Below, piece by piece: positions 29,448-40,234 of a DNA stretch of 64,000 bases. Below the pieces are notes generated by a model that worked only from the letters and a program-made list of their open reading frames with translations, was not told the DNA's origin and searched no databases. The position numbers and the translations under genes were made by a program. The stretch covers positions 643,501-707,500 of the forward strand of contig LBMP01000001.1 of NCBI GenBank assembly GCA_001184205.1, in the 5' to 3' direction. Numbering within the stretch: the stretch's first letter is position 1; each line of letters opens with the position of its first letter. Source of the DNA: Desulfocarbo indianensis. Lineage in GTDB: Bacteria; Desulfobacterota; Desulfarculia; Desulfarculales; Desulfarculaceae.

Positions 29448-31127
29448 TTATGCCTTCGACTTGTTGGTGTAGTATTGCTGGCCGATGGAAAGAAGGTTGT
29501 TGACCAGCCAGTAAAGCACCAAGCCCGAGGGGAAATTGATGAAAATGAAGGTGAACACCACGGGCATCAACATCATCATCTTGGCCTGGGTGGGGTCGCC
29601 GGTGGTGGGCGTCATTTTCTGCTGAATGAACATGGAGGCGCCCATGAGCAGGGTCATGACCGGGATGCCGCCCACGTAGGGGATGCCCAGGTCCGGAAAA
29701 AGGCGGTCCGGCGCGGAAAGGTCGTTGATCCAGAGCATGAAGGGGGCGTGGCGCAGCTCGATGGATGCTCCCAGCACCTTGTAAAAAGCGATGAACACGG
29801 GAATCTGCACCACCATGGGCAGGCAGCCGCCCATGGGATTGACCTTGTAGGTCTTGTACATCTGCATGATTTCCTGGTTCATGCGCTGCTTGTCGTCCTT
29901 GAACTTTTCCCTGAGCTTCATTATCTGAGGCTGAAGCTTCTGCATCTTCTTCATGGATTTGTAGCTCTTGGCCGTGAGCGGCCAAAAGAGAATCTTCACC
30001 AGGATGGTGATGATGATGATGGCCACCCCGTAATTGCCGAACACGCTCTCGAAGAAATTCAGGGCGGCCAGCATGGGCTTGGCGATTACGTCGAACCAGC
30101 CGAAATCCACCGCGTTGGCCAGACCGCGCCCCAGGGGCTTCAATATCTGCAAATCGCGGGGGCCGTAGAATACTAAAAACTCCACTTCCTTGCTTTGGCC
30201 GGCCGGGATGCTCACCGGGGCCTCCACCAGGGTGCCGGTCATTATGCCGGCGTTGAACTGCCCCCGCACCGAGCGCTTGGCGTCCTCGGGGCCGGTCAGG
30301 GGAACCACGGAGCCCATGAAATAGGGGATGCTCATGGCCATCCAGGGCACGCTGCCGGATTGCAGGGGCTTGTCCTCCAGATCGCTGGCGCTGAGCTCCA
30401 CCAGGCTGCCGCTCTTTTGGAAAAGCACGCCGGTGAAGGCGTAGGTGTTGTCCTCGGTTTTGTTGGACTCCTCCACCAGGGAGATTTCAGGCGTCAGCTC
30501 CAGGCCCGAGCCGGTGGGGTTATGAATACCGACCTTCAGGCCGAAGGCATAGGAGTCGGCGGCGAAGCTGTAGGTCTTGGTGATAACCAGGCCGTTGACC
30601 TGGGTGGTGAAGCTCAAGTCCTGCCTGGCTCCGGGCTGGGTGACGCTCAATTGGGGCTGGCTTGCGATGAAGCGGCGCTGGTCAAGATTTTGCAGTCCGG
30701 GGGCCAAGCCCACGCCCAGGGAGTAGGGGGCCGTGGAGGGCAGGTCCAAGAGCACGTAGGGGCCGCCCTGATGCTCGGGCTTTTCGTAATATTTTTTCAG
30801 CTCCATTTTTTTCAGGGCGCCGCCCTTTTCGCTGAACCAGGCGCTGAAAAGGGGCGTATCCACGCGCACCAGCTTGGGCTCGCCCTCGCTGTCGGTTGTT
30901 TCCACTTGGCTGGCCGCGTGGCCCGCTTGAGCGGGCGCCTGGGCCTGGCCGGATGGCTGGGCAGGAGACTGGGCCGGAGCCTGGGCGGCCTGAGAAGCCG
31001 CGGCCGGCGCTTCCTTCTTGGCCTCGGGAGGGGTGGGTTGGGGCTGCGGGGCGATGAAATTGGTGTAGCCCCACAAGATCGCCATGGTCAGCACAATGGC
31101 CAGAAGGACTCGTTTGGTATCGTCCAT
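29448..31127 (-). CDS. yidC: Membrane protein insertase YidC
   Basis: YidC inserts and folds inner-membrane proteins alone or with Sec. The 559-residue product is the long Gram-negative form. It has an N-terminal membrane helix (LLAIVLTMAILWGYTNFIA), a Pro/Ala/Gln-rich stretch, a large periplasmic beta-sandwich, and then the C-terminal core of about five helices (starting near NYGVAIIIITILVKILFWPLT). The core has the cytoplasmic loop with KMQKLQPQIMKLREKFKDD. It lies between jag and yidD in the usual order. Confidence 0.97.
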   Translation of the reverse strand: MDDTKRVLLAIVLTMAILWGYTNFIAPQPQPTPPEAKKEAPAAASQAAQAPAQSPAQPSGQAQAPAQAGHAASQVETTDSEGEPKLVRVDTPLFSAWFSEKGGALKKMELKKYYEKPEHQGGPYVLLDLPSTAPYSLGVGLAPGLQNLDQRRFIASQPQLSVTQPGARQDLSFTTQVNGLVITKTYSFAADSYAFGLKVGIHNPTGSGLELTPEISLVEESNKTEDNTYAFTGVLFQKSGSLVELSASDLEDKPLQSGSVPWMAMSIPYFMGSVVPLTGPEDAKRSVRGQFNAGIMTGTLVEAPVSIPAGQSKEVEFLVFYGPRDLQILKPLGRGLANAVDFGWFDVIAKPMLAALNFFESVFGNYGVAIIIITILVKILFWPLTAKSYKSMKKMQKLQPQIMKLREKFKDDKQRMNQEIMQMYKTYKVNPMGGCLPMVVQIPVFIAFYKVLGASIELRHAPFMLWINDLSAPDRLFPDLGIPYVGGIPVMTLLMGASMFIQQKMTPTTGDPTQAKMMMLMPVVFTFIFINFPSGLVLYWLVNNLLSIGQQYYTNKSKA

Positions 31128-31170
31128 GCCAGGTTCATCCTCGGTATTCCCCGGCCCCTGCCCTTGCCCG

Positions 31171-31380
31171 TCAAGCGGGGTCGTAGCCGCCGGGGTGGAA
31201 GGGGTGGCATTTGGCCACCCGTAGCGCGGTCTTGCCCAGGCCCCGCCAGAAACCGTGGCGGGCCAGGGCGTCCAGGGCGTATTGGGAGCAGGTGGGGTGG
31301 AAGCGGCACTGGCCGCCCAGGTAGGGGCTTAAGGCGACCTGATAAAGGCGCACGGCAAGCCTCGCCAGCCTGACCGGCAG
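31171..31380 (-). CDS. yidD: Membrane protein insertion efficiency factor YidD
   Basis: YidD is a small membrane-associated protein that aids YidC-dependent insertion. Its hallmark [23 protein letters not shown] and [11 protein letters not shown] are all present. The start is unclear. The only standard start codon inside is GTG 31353, which would cut part of the N-terminal amphipathic helix. The homologous stretch [14 protein letters not shown] reaches a CTG at 31380, just two bases after the rnpA stop. I list the longer form; the shorter would be 60 residues. Confidence 0.85.
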   Translation of the reverse strand: MPVRLARLAVRLYQVALSPYLGGQCRFHPTCSQYALDALARHGFWRGLGKTALRVAKCHPFHPGGYDPA

Positions 31381-31382
31381 GC

Positions 31383-31754
31383 TCAGCTCGTGGCTTGCCG
31401 CTGAATCTTGGACAACGCTTGCCTGAGTTCCCGGGCCACCTGGGCATAGCCCAACAGCGGCGCGCCCTGCTTGGCAATGACCACCAGGTCCGTGCCTTCC
31501 GGAAGAAGGCCGCGATCCCGGGGAACGAGCCGAAAGGCCTCGCGCAACAGGCGCTTCACCCGATTGCGGCCCACGGCGTTGGCCACCCGCTTGGTGACGG
31601 TGATCCCCAGCCGGGATTGAGCCAAGCCGTTTTTCTTCCATAGAAAGACGAAGTGGGCGCTGCTCAGGCGCTGCCCATGCCTGCTCAAAGCCAGGTATTG
31701 GGGCCGCTTGGTCAGACGCGCACTTTTGGGGAAGCGTTGGTCCCCCGCCGGCAT
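31383..31754 (-). CDS. rnpA: Ribonuclease P protein component RnpA
   Basis: This is the basic protein subunit of RNase P, which with the catalytic RNA matures tRNA 5' ends. The 123-residue product has the diagnostic RNR motif ([16 protein letters not shown]) preceded by [11 protein letters not shown]. It lies between rpmH and yidD in the universal order. The N-terminus [10 protein letters not shown]... agrees with the family. Confidence 0.96.
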   Translation of the reverse strand: MPAGDQRFPKSARLTKRPQYLALSRHGQRLSSAHFVFLWKKNGLAQSRLGITVTKRVANAVGRNRVKRLLREAFRLVPRDRGLLPEGTDLVVIAKQGAPLLGYAQVARELRQALSKIQRQATS

Positions 31755-31769
31755 CCCTAGGCTTAAGCG

Positions 31770-31904
31770 TCACACGCCCAGCCGCTGGCGGCCTTTGGCG
31801 CGGCGGCGGCGGATAACGGCGCGTCCGCCGCGGGTGCGGCTGCGCACCAAAAAGCCATGAGTGCGGCGGCGTTTGGTGTTGGAAGGCTGAAAAGTCCGCT
31901 TCAT
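31770..31904 (-). CDS. rpmH: Ribosomal protein bL34
   Basis: The gene is 44 codons long and encodes [18 protein letters not shown] followed by a highly basic tail ending RLGV. This is the normal bL34 sequence and length, and the protein is part of the large ribosomal subunit. It is too short for many gene callers. It is the first gene of the minus-strand block and lies 15 bases upstream of rnpA. Confidence 0.97.
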   Translation of the reverse strand: MKRTFQPSNTKRRRTHGFLVRSRTRGGRAVIRRRRAKGRQRLGV

Positions 31905-33335
<1,431 letters not shown>

Positions 33336-33400
33336 CCGTCGGCTCTTTTTCCCGGAGGCCGGCTCCCGGAGCCCAGCCGCAAAACATTTTTGGATAGCAA

Positions 33401-34228
33401 GTGGGCATCTTCCGCAGGCACCGCTTTCCACTTCTCGTGGCCTTCTTTCTCCTGGTGGCCTTGATCCTGTTTTCGGTTCACGCCGGGCGCGAGCCCGCCT
33501 CCACCCCCTTCGGCCGCTTCATGCTGGAGGTGGTGGGGCCGGTGCAGCGGCTGGTGACCAACGGCGTGGGGGCCCTGGACAACGTCTGGCGGGGGTATTT
33601 CGCCCTGGTGCACGCGGCCCGCGAAAACCAGGAGCTGAAAAGGGAAGTGGCGCGTCTGCGCCAGGAGCTTAGCCTGCAGGACGAGCTGAAGCTGGCCAAC
33701 GAGCGCCTGCGCGGCCTGCTCAAGCTCAAGGCGGCCTTTGCCCACCCCCTGGTGGCCGGCGAGGTGGTGGCCGTGGACCCCACGGATCATTTCCGCACCG
33801 CGGTCATCAACGTGGGCGCCGAAAGCGGCGTGGACAAGCTGATGCCCGTGGTGCAGGCCCAGGGCGCGGTGGGCCGGGTGACCTGGACCAGCCCCAACTA
33901 CGCCAAGGTTCTTTTGCTCACCGACCCCAACAGCGCGGTGGACGTGATCGTGCAGCGCTCCCGGGTGCGCGGCATCGTGGAAGGGGCGGGCAAGGACCGC
34001 CTGCGCCTGAAATACGTGCTGCACAACGACGACGTCATGCCCGGCGACAAATTGATAGCCTCCGGCGCGGCCGGGGTTTTCCCCAAGGGCATCATGGTGG
34101 GCACCGTGATTTCCGTGAAAAAGGAGCCCAAGGGAGTTTTTCAGCTGGTGGAGGTGGAGCCCTCGGTGGATTTCGACCGCCTGGAGGAAGTCCTGGTCAT
34201 CCTGCACCGCCGGGATTTCATGGAATAG
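33401..34228 (+). CDS. mreC: Rod shape-determining protein MreC
   Basis: MreC is a bitopic protein connecting MreB with the periplasmic wall machinery. It is 275 residues long with a membrane helix (LLVAFFLLVALILFSVH), a coiled coil (about 70-110, ENQELKREVARLRQEL), and two beta-barrel domains. The conserved GVVGRV-like segment is GAVGRVTWTSPNYAKVLLLTD. The GTG start gives the N-terminus MGIFRRHRF. Confidence 0.95.
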   Translation: MGIFRRHRFPLLVAFFLLVALILFSVHAGREPASTPFGRFMLEVVGPVQRLVTNGVGALDNVWRGYFALVHAARENQELKREVARLRQELSLQDELKLANERLRGLLKLKAAFAHPLVAGEVVAVDPTDHFRTAVINVGAESGVDKLMPVVQAQGAVGRVTWTSPNYAKVLLLTDPNSAVDVIVQRSRVRGIVEGAGKDRLRLKYVLHNDDVMPGDKLIASGAAGVFPKGIMVGTVISVKKEPKGVFQLVEVEPSVDFDRLEEVLVILHRRDFME

Positions 34229-34454
34229 GCTGGCGCGGCCTGGGGGGGCGTTGGGGGGGCGGCGGCTGACCGCCTCCGGGCCCGGCCGCCGGGAGAAGCG
34301 CCCGCCCGAGGGGGCCGGGCTTGTGCGGGGCGGGGGAGCCGGGCGGCTCCCTTGAGGCGGCCGGGCCATGGCCGTATATTTGAGGCGAGGCGGCGTTTTC
34401 AGGGCGCCGGCGGGAGGCGGATGATTTGACCCCAGCCAAAGGGAATCCATAAGC

Positions 34455-35000
34455 GTGCCCACCAAGCGCGACATGGGCATATGGCCCCGGCTCATCGCCA
34501 CCCTGTTCATGGGGTTCATCCTGATCGTGTTCAGCACCACCCTCTTCGCCTGGTGGGCGGTGGGCCCTCTAAGGCTGCAACCCTTGATGGTGGTGGTCAT
34601 CTCGGCGGGGTTTTATCTGCCCCTGGGCCCCGGCGGCCTGCTGGTGCTTTTTTTCGGCTATCTGTCCGACCTGCTTTCCGGCGGGGTGTTGGGCTTACAG
34701 CTCACCGCCTACATGGTGGTGTTCCTGGCGTGCGCCGTGGCCCAGCGCCAGATCGAGATACACTCCTGGCCCTTGCAGATGCTGGCCGTGGCGGCCATGA
34801 GCGTGGTCTTTCAGCTCCTGGTGGCGGGCGGGCTTTTCCTGATACACCGTGAACAGCTGGTGCCCACCAACCTGGCGGCGGTGCTGATCACCCAGGCGGC
34901 GCTCACCGCGCTCACCGCGCCCCTGTTCTTCACCCTCCTGGACGGGTTGGTGCGCCTGGCCGTCAAGCTGTGGCCCAAGGAGAGGCGGACCGGCCCGTGA
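34455..35000 (+). CDS. mreD: Rod shape-determining protein MreD
   Basis: The 181-residue inner-membrane protein has about five to six hydrophobic segments and starts at GTG 34455. It is identified by its size, topology and position between mreC and mrdA, with the typical PLGPGGLLVLFFGYLSDLLSGG region. Its end overlaps the mrdA GTG by four bases. A 226-base GC-rich spacer separates it from mreC and includes a GGGAGCC/GGCTCCC hairpin (34334-34351). Confidence 0.88.
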   Translation: MPTKRDMGIWPRLIATLFMGFILIVFSTTLFAWWAVGPLRLQPLMVVVISAGFYLPLGPGGLLVLFFGYLSDLLSGGVLGLQLTAYMVVFLACAVAQRQIEIHSWPLQMLAVAAMSVVFQLLVAGGLFLIHREQLVPTNLAAVLITQAALTALTAPLFFTLLDGLVRLAVKLWPKERRTGP

Positions 35001-36988
35001 AAATGTTTTCGCCCAAAAAGATGCGGCGCTCGCCGGTGTCGCGCACCAGGGGGTTCGACCCGGCCGAGTCCCCCCAGGTGCGGCGCATCATCTTCACCGC
35101 CGCCCTGGTGGTGGGGCTGGCCTTCAGCGCGCTGTTGGGCCGGCTTTGGTATCTGCAGCTCCTGCAGGGCGAACATTTCCGGGAGCAAAGCGAGAACAAC
35201 CGCATCAGGCTGGTGGACGTGCCGCCCAGGCGGGGCCTGATCTTCGACGCCAAGGGCCGGCTCCTGGCCGACAACCGGCCGGCCTTCACCCTGGCCGCGG
35301 TTCCCGAGGACGTGCCCGATTGGGAGCAGCTGGGCCGGCGGCTGCAAAGCCTGGTGGGCATCACGCCCGAGGACATCCAGAGGGCCCGCCGGGCGGCCCG
35401 CAGCCAGCCGCCCTTCAAGCCCATACGCTTGCGCTCCCATCTGGACCGGGAGCAATTGGCCCTCCTGGAAACCTTCCGTTACGAGCTGCCCGGCGTGAAG
35501 GTGCTGGTGGAATACCGCCGGGCCTATCTGAACCCCTTGCCGGCGGCCCACGTGGTGGGCTATTTGGGCGAGATAAACCAGCGCGAGCTGGAAAAGGTGC
35601 CGCGCTCGCTCTACCGCATGGGGGATTTCGTGGGGCGCTACGGCCTGGAGGCCTCGCGCGAACGGGTCTTGCACGGCCGACGCGGGGCCAAGCAGGTGGA
35701 GGTGGACGCCCTGGGCCGGGAACTGGCGGTGTTGCAGGAGCTGGAGGCCAAGCCGGGACACGACCTGGTGCTCTCCATAGACTTGGACCTGCAACTGGCC
35801 GCGGCCAAGGCGCTGGGGGAGGAGGCCGGCGGGGTGGCCGCCTTGAATCCCAAAACCGGGGAGGTCTATTGCCTGTATTCCTCGCCCAGCTTTGACCAGA
35901 ACTCTTTCATCACCGGCCTAAGCGCGGCGGAATGGGAAACCTTGAGCAAGGACGAGAAGCATCCCCTCAAGGACCGGGCCATAAGCGGGGCCTATCCGCC
36001 CGGCTCCACCTACAAGATCATCACCGCCGCCGCCGGACTGGCCGAGGGGGTCATCACGCCGGAGACCACTTTTTTCTGCTCGGGGGAGATACCCTTCGGC
36101 CGGCGGACCTATAAATGCTGGGCCTATAAAAAAGGCGGCCACGGCAGCGTGAACCTGCACAAGGCGCTGCGCGAATCCTGCGACGTGTATTTTTACCGGG
36201 TGGGCATGCGCCTGGGGGTGGAGCGCCTGGCCAAATACGCGCGGGCCTTCGGCCTGGGGCGGCCCACCGGCGTACCCCTGCCCCACGAGGCCAAGGGCAC
36301 GGTGCCCGACGGCAAGTGGAAGCGCCAGCGCTTCGGCGAGCCCTGGCAGGACGGCGAAACCCTGAGCCTGGCCATAGGCCAGGGCTTCACCCAGGCGACG
36401 CCCCTGCAACTGGCCCGCATGGTGGCGGTGGTGGCCAACCGCGGCCGCCTGGTCACCCCCACCCTGGTGAAAAAGGTGATACCGCCCGGCGCGGCGGAGC
36501 CGGTGCCGGAGCCGCCCGGGCTATCCAGCAAGGTGCCGGTAGACCCCAAGCATTTGGAGATAATCCATCAGGGGCTGGTGGCGGTGGTCAACGAGCCGGG
36601 CGGCACCGCCAGGCGGGCCAGGCTGCCCGGCATCCAGGTGGCCGGCAAGACCGGCACCGCCCAGGTGGTGAGCCTGGCCTTCTTCAAGTCTTTCGGCAAG
36701 GAAGAGAACGTGCCCTGGCGTTTCCGCGACCACGCCCTGTTCGTGGCCTATGCGCCGGCCGAGGACCCCACCATCGCGGTGGCGGTGGTGGTGGAGCACG
36801 GCGGCCACGGCGGCTCCGACGCCGCGCCCATCGCCCACGCGGTGCTGGAGGCCTATTTCGGGCTGGACAAGCTGGACCAGGCCGGGAAGGAAGCCAAGGA
36901 AAAAACCACGGCGGCGGCCCAGGCTGGCGGCGCCGCCCGAGAGACGGCCGGCCGGGCGCCGGTCTCGGGCGACAGCGGCGCGCATTAG
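34997..36988 (+). CDS. mrdA: Penicillin-binding protein 2 (peptidoglycan DD-transpeptidase MrdA)
   Basis: PBP2 crosslinks peptidoglycan during cell elongation with RodA. The 663-residue protein has an N-terminal membrane helix (IIFTAALVVGLAFSALLGRL), a dimerisation/pedestal domain, and a transpeptidase domain. The latter contains active-site SxxK in YPPGSTYKI, SxN-like ESCDVYF, and KTGTAQ near residue 550. The GTG at 34997 overlaps the mreD stop (GTGA); an ATG follows two codons on. A low-complexity Ala/Lys tail of about 45 residues ends the protein. Confidence 0.95.
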   Translation: MKMFSPKKMRRSPVSRTRGFDPAESPQVRRIIFTAALVVGLAFSALLGRLWYLQLLQGEHFREQSENNRIRLVDVPPRRGLIFDAKGRLLADNRPAFTLAAVPEDVPDWEQLGRRLQSLVGITPEDIQRARRAARSQPPFKPIRLRSHLDREQLALLETFRYELPGVKVLVEYRRAYLNPLPAAHVVGYLGEINQRELEKVPRSLYRMGDFVGRYGLEASRERVLHGRRGAKQVEVDALGRELAVLQELEAKPGHDLVLSIDLDLQLAAAKALGEEAGGVAALNPKTGEVYCLYSSPSFDQNSFITGLSAAEWETLSKDEKHPLKDRAISGAYPPGSTYKIITAAAGLAEGVITPETTFFCSGEIPFGRRTYKCWAYKKGGHGSVNLHKALRESCDVYFYRVGMRLGVERLAKYARAFGLGRPTGVPLPHEAKGTVPDGKWKRQRFGEPWQDGETLSLAIGQGFTQATPLQLARMVAVVANRGRLVTPTLVKKVIPPGAAEPVPEPPGLSSKVPVDPKHLEIIHQGLVAVVNEPGGTARRARLPGIQVAGKTGTAQVVSLAFFKSFGKEENVPWRFRDHALFVAYAPAEDPTIAVAVVVEHGGHGGSDAAPIAHAVLEAYFGLDKLDQAGKEAKEKTTAAAQAGGAARETAGRAPVSGDSGAH

Positions 36989-36995
36989 GAGTGGC

Positions 36996-38102
36996 ATGAT
37001 AGATCGCAGGCTGATCACCAGTTTCGATTGGCTCCTCTTGGGGCTCTTGTTTCTCCTGGCCGCGGCGGGAGCGGTCAACCTGTACAGCGCGGCCAGCTCC
37101 TTCGGCGGCGAGGGCGCGCCGGTCTTCCTGAAACAGCTCTACTGGTTCGGCATCGGCCTGGTTTCCATGCTGGCCGTGGCCATGATCGGTTATCAGCGCT
37201 TGGATTTCCTGGCCTACGGCATCTACGGGCTGGTGGTGATCGCCCTGGTGGCGGTGCTCCTGTGGGGCAAGGTGGTGGGCGGCTCCCAGCGCTGGCTGGC
37301 CCTGGGGCCGGCGGTGGTGCAGCCCTCGGAGATGGCCCGCTTCGCGGTGATCCTGGTCTTGGCCCATTATTTCCACCACCGCGACCAGGACGAGCCCTAC
37401 ACCCTGCGCCAGTTGATCATTCCCCTGGCCCTGGTGCTGATCCCGGCGGTGCTGATCCTGAAGCAGCCGGACCTGGGCACCGCCATGATGGTGATAATCG
37501 TGGGGGCCAGCGTCATTCTGGTAAACGGCGTGCGGCTCACCTCCCTGGGCCTGGCCGCCGGATCGGTGATGGGAGTGATGCCCCTGGCCTGGGGCTTCCT
37601 GAAGGACTACCAAAAGCGCCGCATATTCAGCTTCTTGGACCCGGAGGCTGATCCCCTGGGCGCGGCCTATCATTTGATCCAGTCCAAGATAGCCGTGGGC
37701 TCGGGCCAGTTTTGGGGCAAGGGCTTCCTAGCCGGCACCCAGAGCCAATTGCATTTCCTGCCCGAACAGCACACGGATTTCGCCTTCAGCGTCTTGGCCG
37801 AGGAATGGGGCTTCGTGGGCGGGCTGGTGGTGCTTTTGCTTTTGGCCGCGGTGGTTTACCGGGGGCTGTTGCACGCCCTGCGCGCCAAGGACCGGCTGGG
37901 CATGCTGGTGGTGGCCGGCGCGGTGGCCAGCATTTTTTGGCCCACGGTGATCAACGCCGGCATGGTTTTGGGGCTTTTCCCGGTGGTGGGAATACCCTTG
38001 CCCTTCATTTCCTATGGCGGCTCCAGCATGCTCACCACCATGACCACCATCGGTCTGATCCAGGGAGTGGCCATGCGCCGTTATGTTTTTCATCGACATT
38101 AG
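36996..38102 (+). CDS. rodA: Peptidoglycan glycosyltransferase RodA
   Basis: This SEDS-family polymerase acts with PBP2 to polymerise glycan strands. The 368-residue product has about ten membrane segments and typical motifs (GGSQRWLALGPAVVQPSEMARF, QPDLGTAMMV, HTDFAFSVLAEEWGFVGG, LPFISYGGSSML). AGGAG lies just before the ATG at 36996, which is seven bases after the mrdA stop. Confidence 0.96.
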   Translation: MIDRRLITSFDWLLLGLLFLLAAAGAVNLYSAASSFGGEGAPVFLKQLYWFGIGLVSMLAVAMIGYQRLDFLAYGIYGLVVIALVAVLLWGKVVGGSQRWLALGPAVVQPSEMARFAVILVLAHYFHHRDQDEPYTLRQLIIPLALVLIPAVLILKQPDLGTAMMVIIVGASVILVNGVRLTSLGLAAGSVMGVMPLAWGFLKDYQKRRIFSFLDPEADPLGAAYHLIQSKIAVGSGQFWGKGFLAGTQSQLHFLPEQHTDFAFSVLAEEWGFVGGLVVLLLLAAVVYRGLLHALRAKDRLGMLVVAGAVASIFWPTVINAGMVLGLFPVVGIPLPFISYGGSSMLTTMTTIGLIQGVAMRRYVFHRH

Positions 38103-38451
38103 CTATGCATCTTCGCGCGGTTGGGGACGGCGCTTTGGCGAACGGGCAGAGATTTGGCGGAACGCGGGCTTTTGACTTGCCTTGGGCGGCCCGTACGTGC
38201 TACCAAATAATCTGTTCCACCGTTAAACGGAGGATGATCGCGGCGCTGGCCGGCGCTCAGAGGGGCAGGGGAATGTCGAGCCGTCCCCCCTATCGCCCCG
38301 CGGGCGCTGGCTGCTATCCCGCCGTCGGGAGCATGGCGGCAGGGAATCCGGCGAACGGCGCCACCGGTTTTCGGCGGCCGTGAGCCGCGCGTTTCGCGGC
38401 GCGGCGCGGATTCCGAAGCCGAACCCCAGAATGCAAGAATGGGAGGGCCCC
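38103..38451. other. Spacer between rodA and the bactofilin gene
   Basis: The 349-base spacer has open frames but no recognisable gene or clear promoter. The only supported element is the GGGAGGG ribosome site at 38440-38446 that sets the bactofilin start. Confidence 0.4.
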
Positions 38452-38844
38452 GTGGCTAGACGTCAAAAACCTGGGGAAGTAACGGTATTTCTGGGTGGCG
38501 ACAGCAATATCGAGGGACAGCTCAATTTTTCCGGCCAGGCCCGCCTGGACGGCGCCTTCAAGGGCGAGATCAGGGGGACCGGCGCCCTGCTCATAGGCCC
38601 GGCCGCCAGGGTGGAAGCCGATATCCAGGCCGCCAGCGTCACCATCAGCGGCGAGGTGATCGGCGAGATCAACGCCAGCGAACGCATAGAGCTGCGCGCG
38701 CCGGGCAAGCTGAAGGGCAACATCAACGCTCCGCTGGTGGTGATGGACGAGGGCGTTTTGTTCGAGGGCCATTGTTCCATGGCCGGCGAGGAAGCCAAGG
38801 ACAGGGCTCCCAAAATCACGCTTTTGGCCTCCAGCGACCATTAG
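38452..38844 (+). CDS. Bactofilin (polymer-forming cytoskeletal protein)
   Basis: Bactofilins polymerise without nucleotide and localise cell-wall or polar machinery. The 130-residue product consists almost wholly of the right-handed beta-helix domain (VFLGGDSNIEGQLNFSGQARLDGAFKGEI... to VLFEGHCSM). The start is GTG 38452 with GGGAGGG five bases upstream; upstream in-frame ATG/GTG codons would add a basic tail with no family match. Its place at the end of the elongasome cluster suggests a shape role. Confidence 0.92.
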   Translation: MARRQKPGEVTVFLGGDSNIEGQLNFSGQARLDGAFKGEIRGTGALLIGPAARVEADIQAASVTISGEVIGEINASERIELRAPGKLKGNINAPLVVMDEGVLFEGHCSMAGEEAKDRAPKITLLASSDH

Positions 38845-38893
38845 GTAAAGATAAAATCCGGGCGCCGCGGCTCCTGGCCGGGGCCGGGCGCCC

Positions 38894-38917
38894 CCGCGAT
38901 AAAAAATCGCGGTTTTT
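38894..38917 (+). terminator. Intrinsic terminator after the bactofilin gene
   Basis: CCGCGAT (38894-38900) pairs with ATCGCGG (38906-38912), followed by TTTTT. The stem starts 50 bases past the stop codon and separates the shape cluster from the atp operon. Confidence 0.85.
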
Positions 38918-38995
38918 ATTTGGTGATTATTGTGAAAAGGGGCTCAAGTAGGGGCGCGAAAGGGTTAATTCCAAGCCCGGCAAAAAAAAATTTCT

Positions 38996-39024
38996 TTGAC
39001 ACTGGGCTGTAAATATTGTAGAAG
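38996..39024 (+). promoter_or_regulatory. Probable promoter of the atp operon
   Basis: TTGACA (38996-39001) and TAGAAG (39019-39024) are spaced 17 bases apart, with an A9 tract immediately upstream that could act as an UP element. It gives a leader of about 185 bases before atpF'. The -10 is weak. Confidence 0.5.
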
Positions 39025-39215
39025 GTCGCAGCTTGCTTTTTTAGGCACAAGCGGGTTGGGCAGCGAAGCCGGTCGTGGATTTGTCGGTGGGGGTGGATGT
39101 TCACGGCAACGCCCGAATATCGGCAAGCGCGCCAATTAATAAGTTCAAAAAGAGAAGATCGAAAAACCAAACCAGGCCCGGGGCGAATCGTCGCCCGCAT
39201 TGGAGTGCGAGGTCC

Positions 39216-39650
39216 ATGGTAAGTATAGACATAAACTCCTCTCTATTATGGCAGATCGCCAACTTCCTGGTGCTGATGGTCGCCCTTAATTACCTCCTCT
39301 ATAAGCCCATCCGGGGCATGCTGGCCAAGCGGGCCGAAAAAATGGCCCAGCTGAACGGCGAGATCACCGCCTCCAAGGAAGGCGCCAAGTCCAAGGAAGA
39401 AGAGCTGGAGAGCCGGCGCGTGGAGGCCCGCCGTCAGGGCATGGCCACCGCCGAGGAGTTGAAAGCCGAGGGCAGGGCCAAGGAGCGCGAAGTGATCGAG
39501 GCCGCCACCAAGGAGATGGAGCAGACCGTCGCCAAGGTGCGGGCCGAAATCCAAGCCGAGATCGGCCAGGCCCGCGACGAGCTGAAGGAGCAGGTGCAAT
39601 CCTTTGGCAAGGAATTGGCTCAAAAGATCCTGGGAAGGAGCATCCAGTAA
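39216..39650 (+). CDS. ATP synthase F0 subunit b' (AtpF-like)
   Basis: This is one of two b-type subunits forming the peripheral stalk of the F-type ATP synthase. The 144-residue product starts MVSIDINSSLLWQIANFLVLM with one membrane helix (about 8-28). A long charged coiled coil follows, ending AQKILGRSIQ. The ATG at 39216 is chosen from the family N-terminus. The stop and the next start share bases (TAATG). Confidence 0.92.
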   Translation: MVSIDINSSLLWQIANFLVLMVALNYLLYKPIRGMLAKRAEKMAQLNGEITASKEGAKSKEEELESRRVEARRQGMATAEELKAEGRAKEREVIEAATKEMEQTVAKVRAEIQAEIGQARDELKEQVQSFGKELAQKILGRSIQ

Positions 39651-40234
39651 TGGCCCGTAAATTTGGCATGCCCTGGGTCTTGGCCGGGACGGCCGGCCTT
39701 GTCGCGCTTTGCGCCGCTCCCGCCCTGGCCTCCGGCGGCGGAGAGCATGGGTTGCCCTGGGAAGATTTCATTTACCGCTGCATCAACTTCGGCATCTTGC
39801 TCACCGCCGTGATCCTGGTCCTGCGCAAGCCCCTGGGCTCGGCGCTTAAAGGGCGGGTGGAGAACATCAAGGAAGAGCTGGCCGAGCTGGAAGCCAAGCG
39901 CGAGGAAGCCCGCCGCGAATACGCCATGATCGAAAAGCGCCTGGCCGACGCCGCCGGGGAGCGCGAGACCATCCTGGCCGAGTTCCGCAAGCAGGGCGAG
40001 CGCGAGTACGAAAAGATTTTGGACAACGCCAAGACGCTGGCCGAGCGCATCAAGTCCCAGGCTCAATTCACCATTGAGCAGGAGACCGCCCAGGCCAAGG
40101 CCGAGCTGCGCCGGGAAGTGGCGGAGCTGTCGGCCAGCGTGGCCGAGGATATGCTGAAACAGACCATCAACGCCGAGGACCAGGCCCGCTTGGTGGGTGA
40201 TTATCTGACCAAGGTACAGCAGGAGGTACAGTGA
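39650..40234 (+). CDS. atpF: ATP synthase F0 subunit b
   Basis: This is the second b-type subunit (194 residues) of the peripheral stalk. It has an N-terminal signal-like segment (WVLAGTAGLVALCAAPALA) before the conserved membrane helix (INFGILLTAVILVLRKPLG) and the long coiled coil. The extra N-terminal hydrophobic segment is common in deltaproteobacterial b subunits. It overlaps the b' gene by one base and atpH by four. Confidence 0.93.
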   Translation: MARKFGMPWVLAGTAGLVALCAAPALASGGGEHGLPWEDFIYRCINFGILLTAVILVLRKPLGSALKGRVENIKEELAELEAKREEARREYAMIEKRLADAAGERETILAEFRKQGEREYEKILDNAKTLAERIKSQAQFTIEQETAQAKAELRREVAELSASVAEDMLKQTINAEDQARLVGDYLTKVQQEVQ

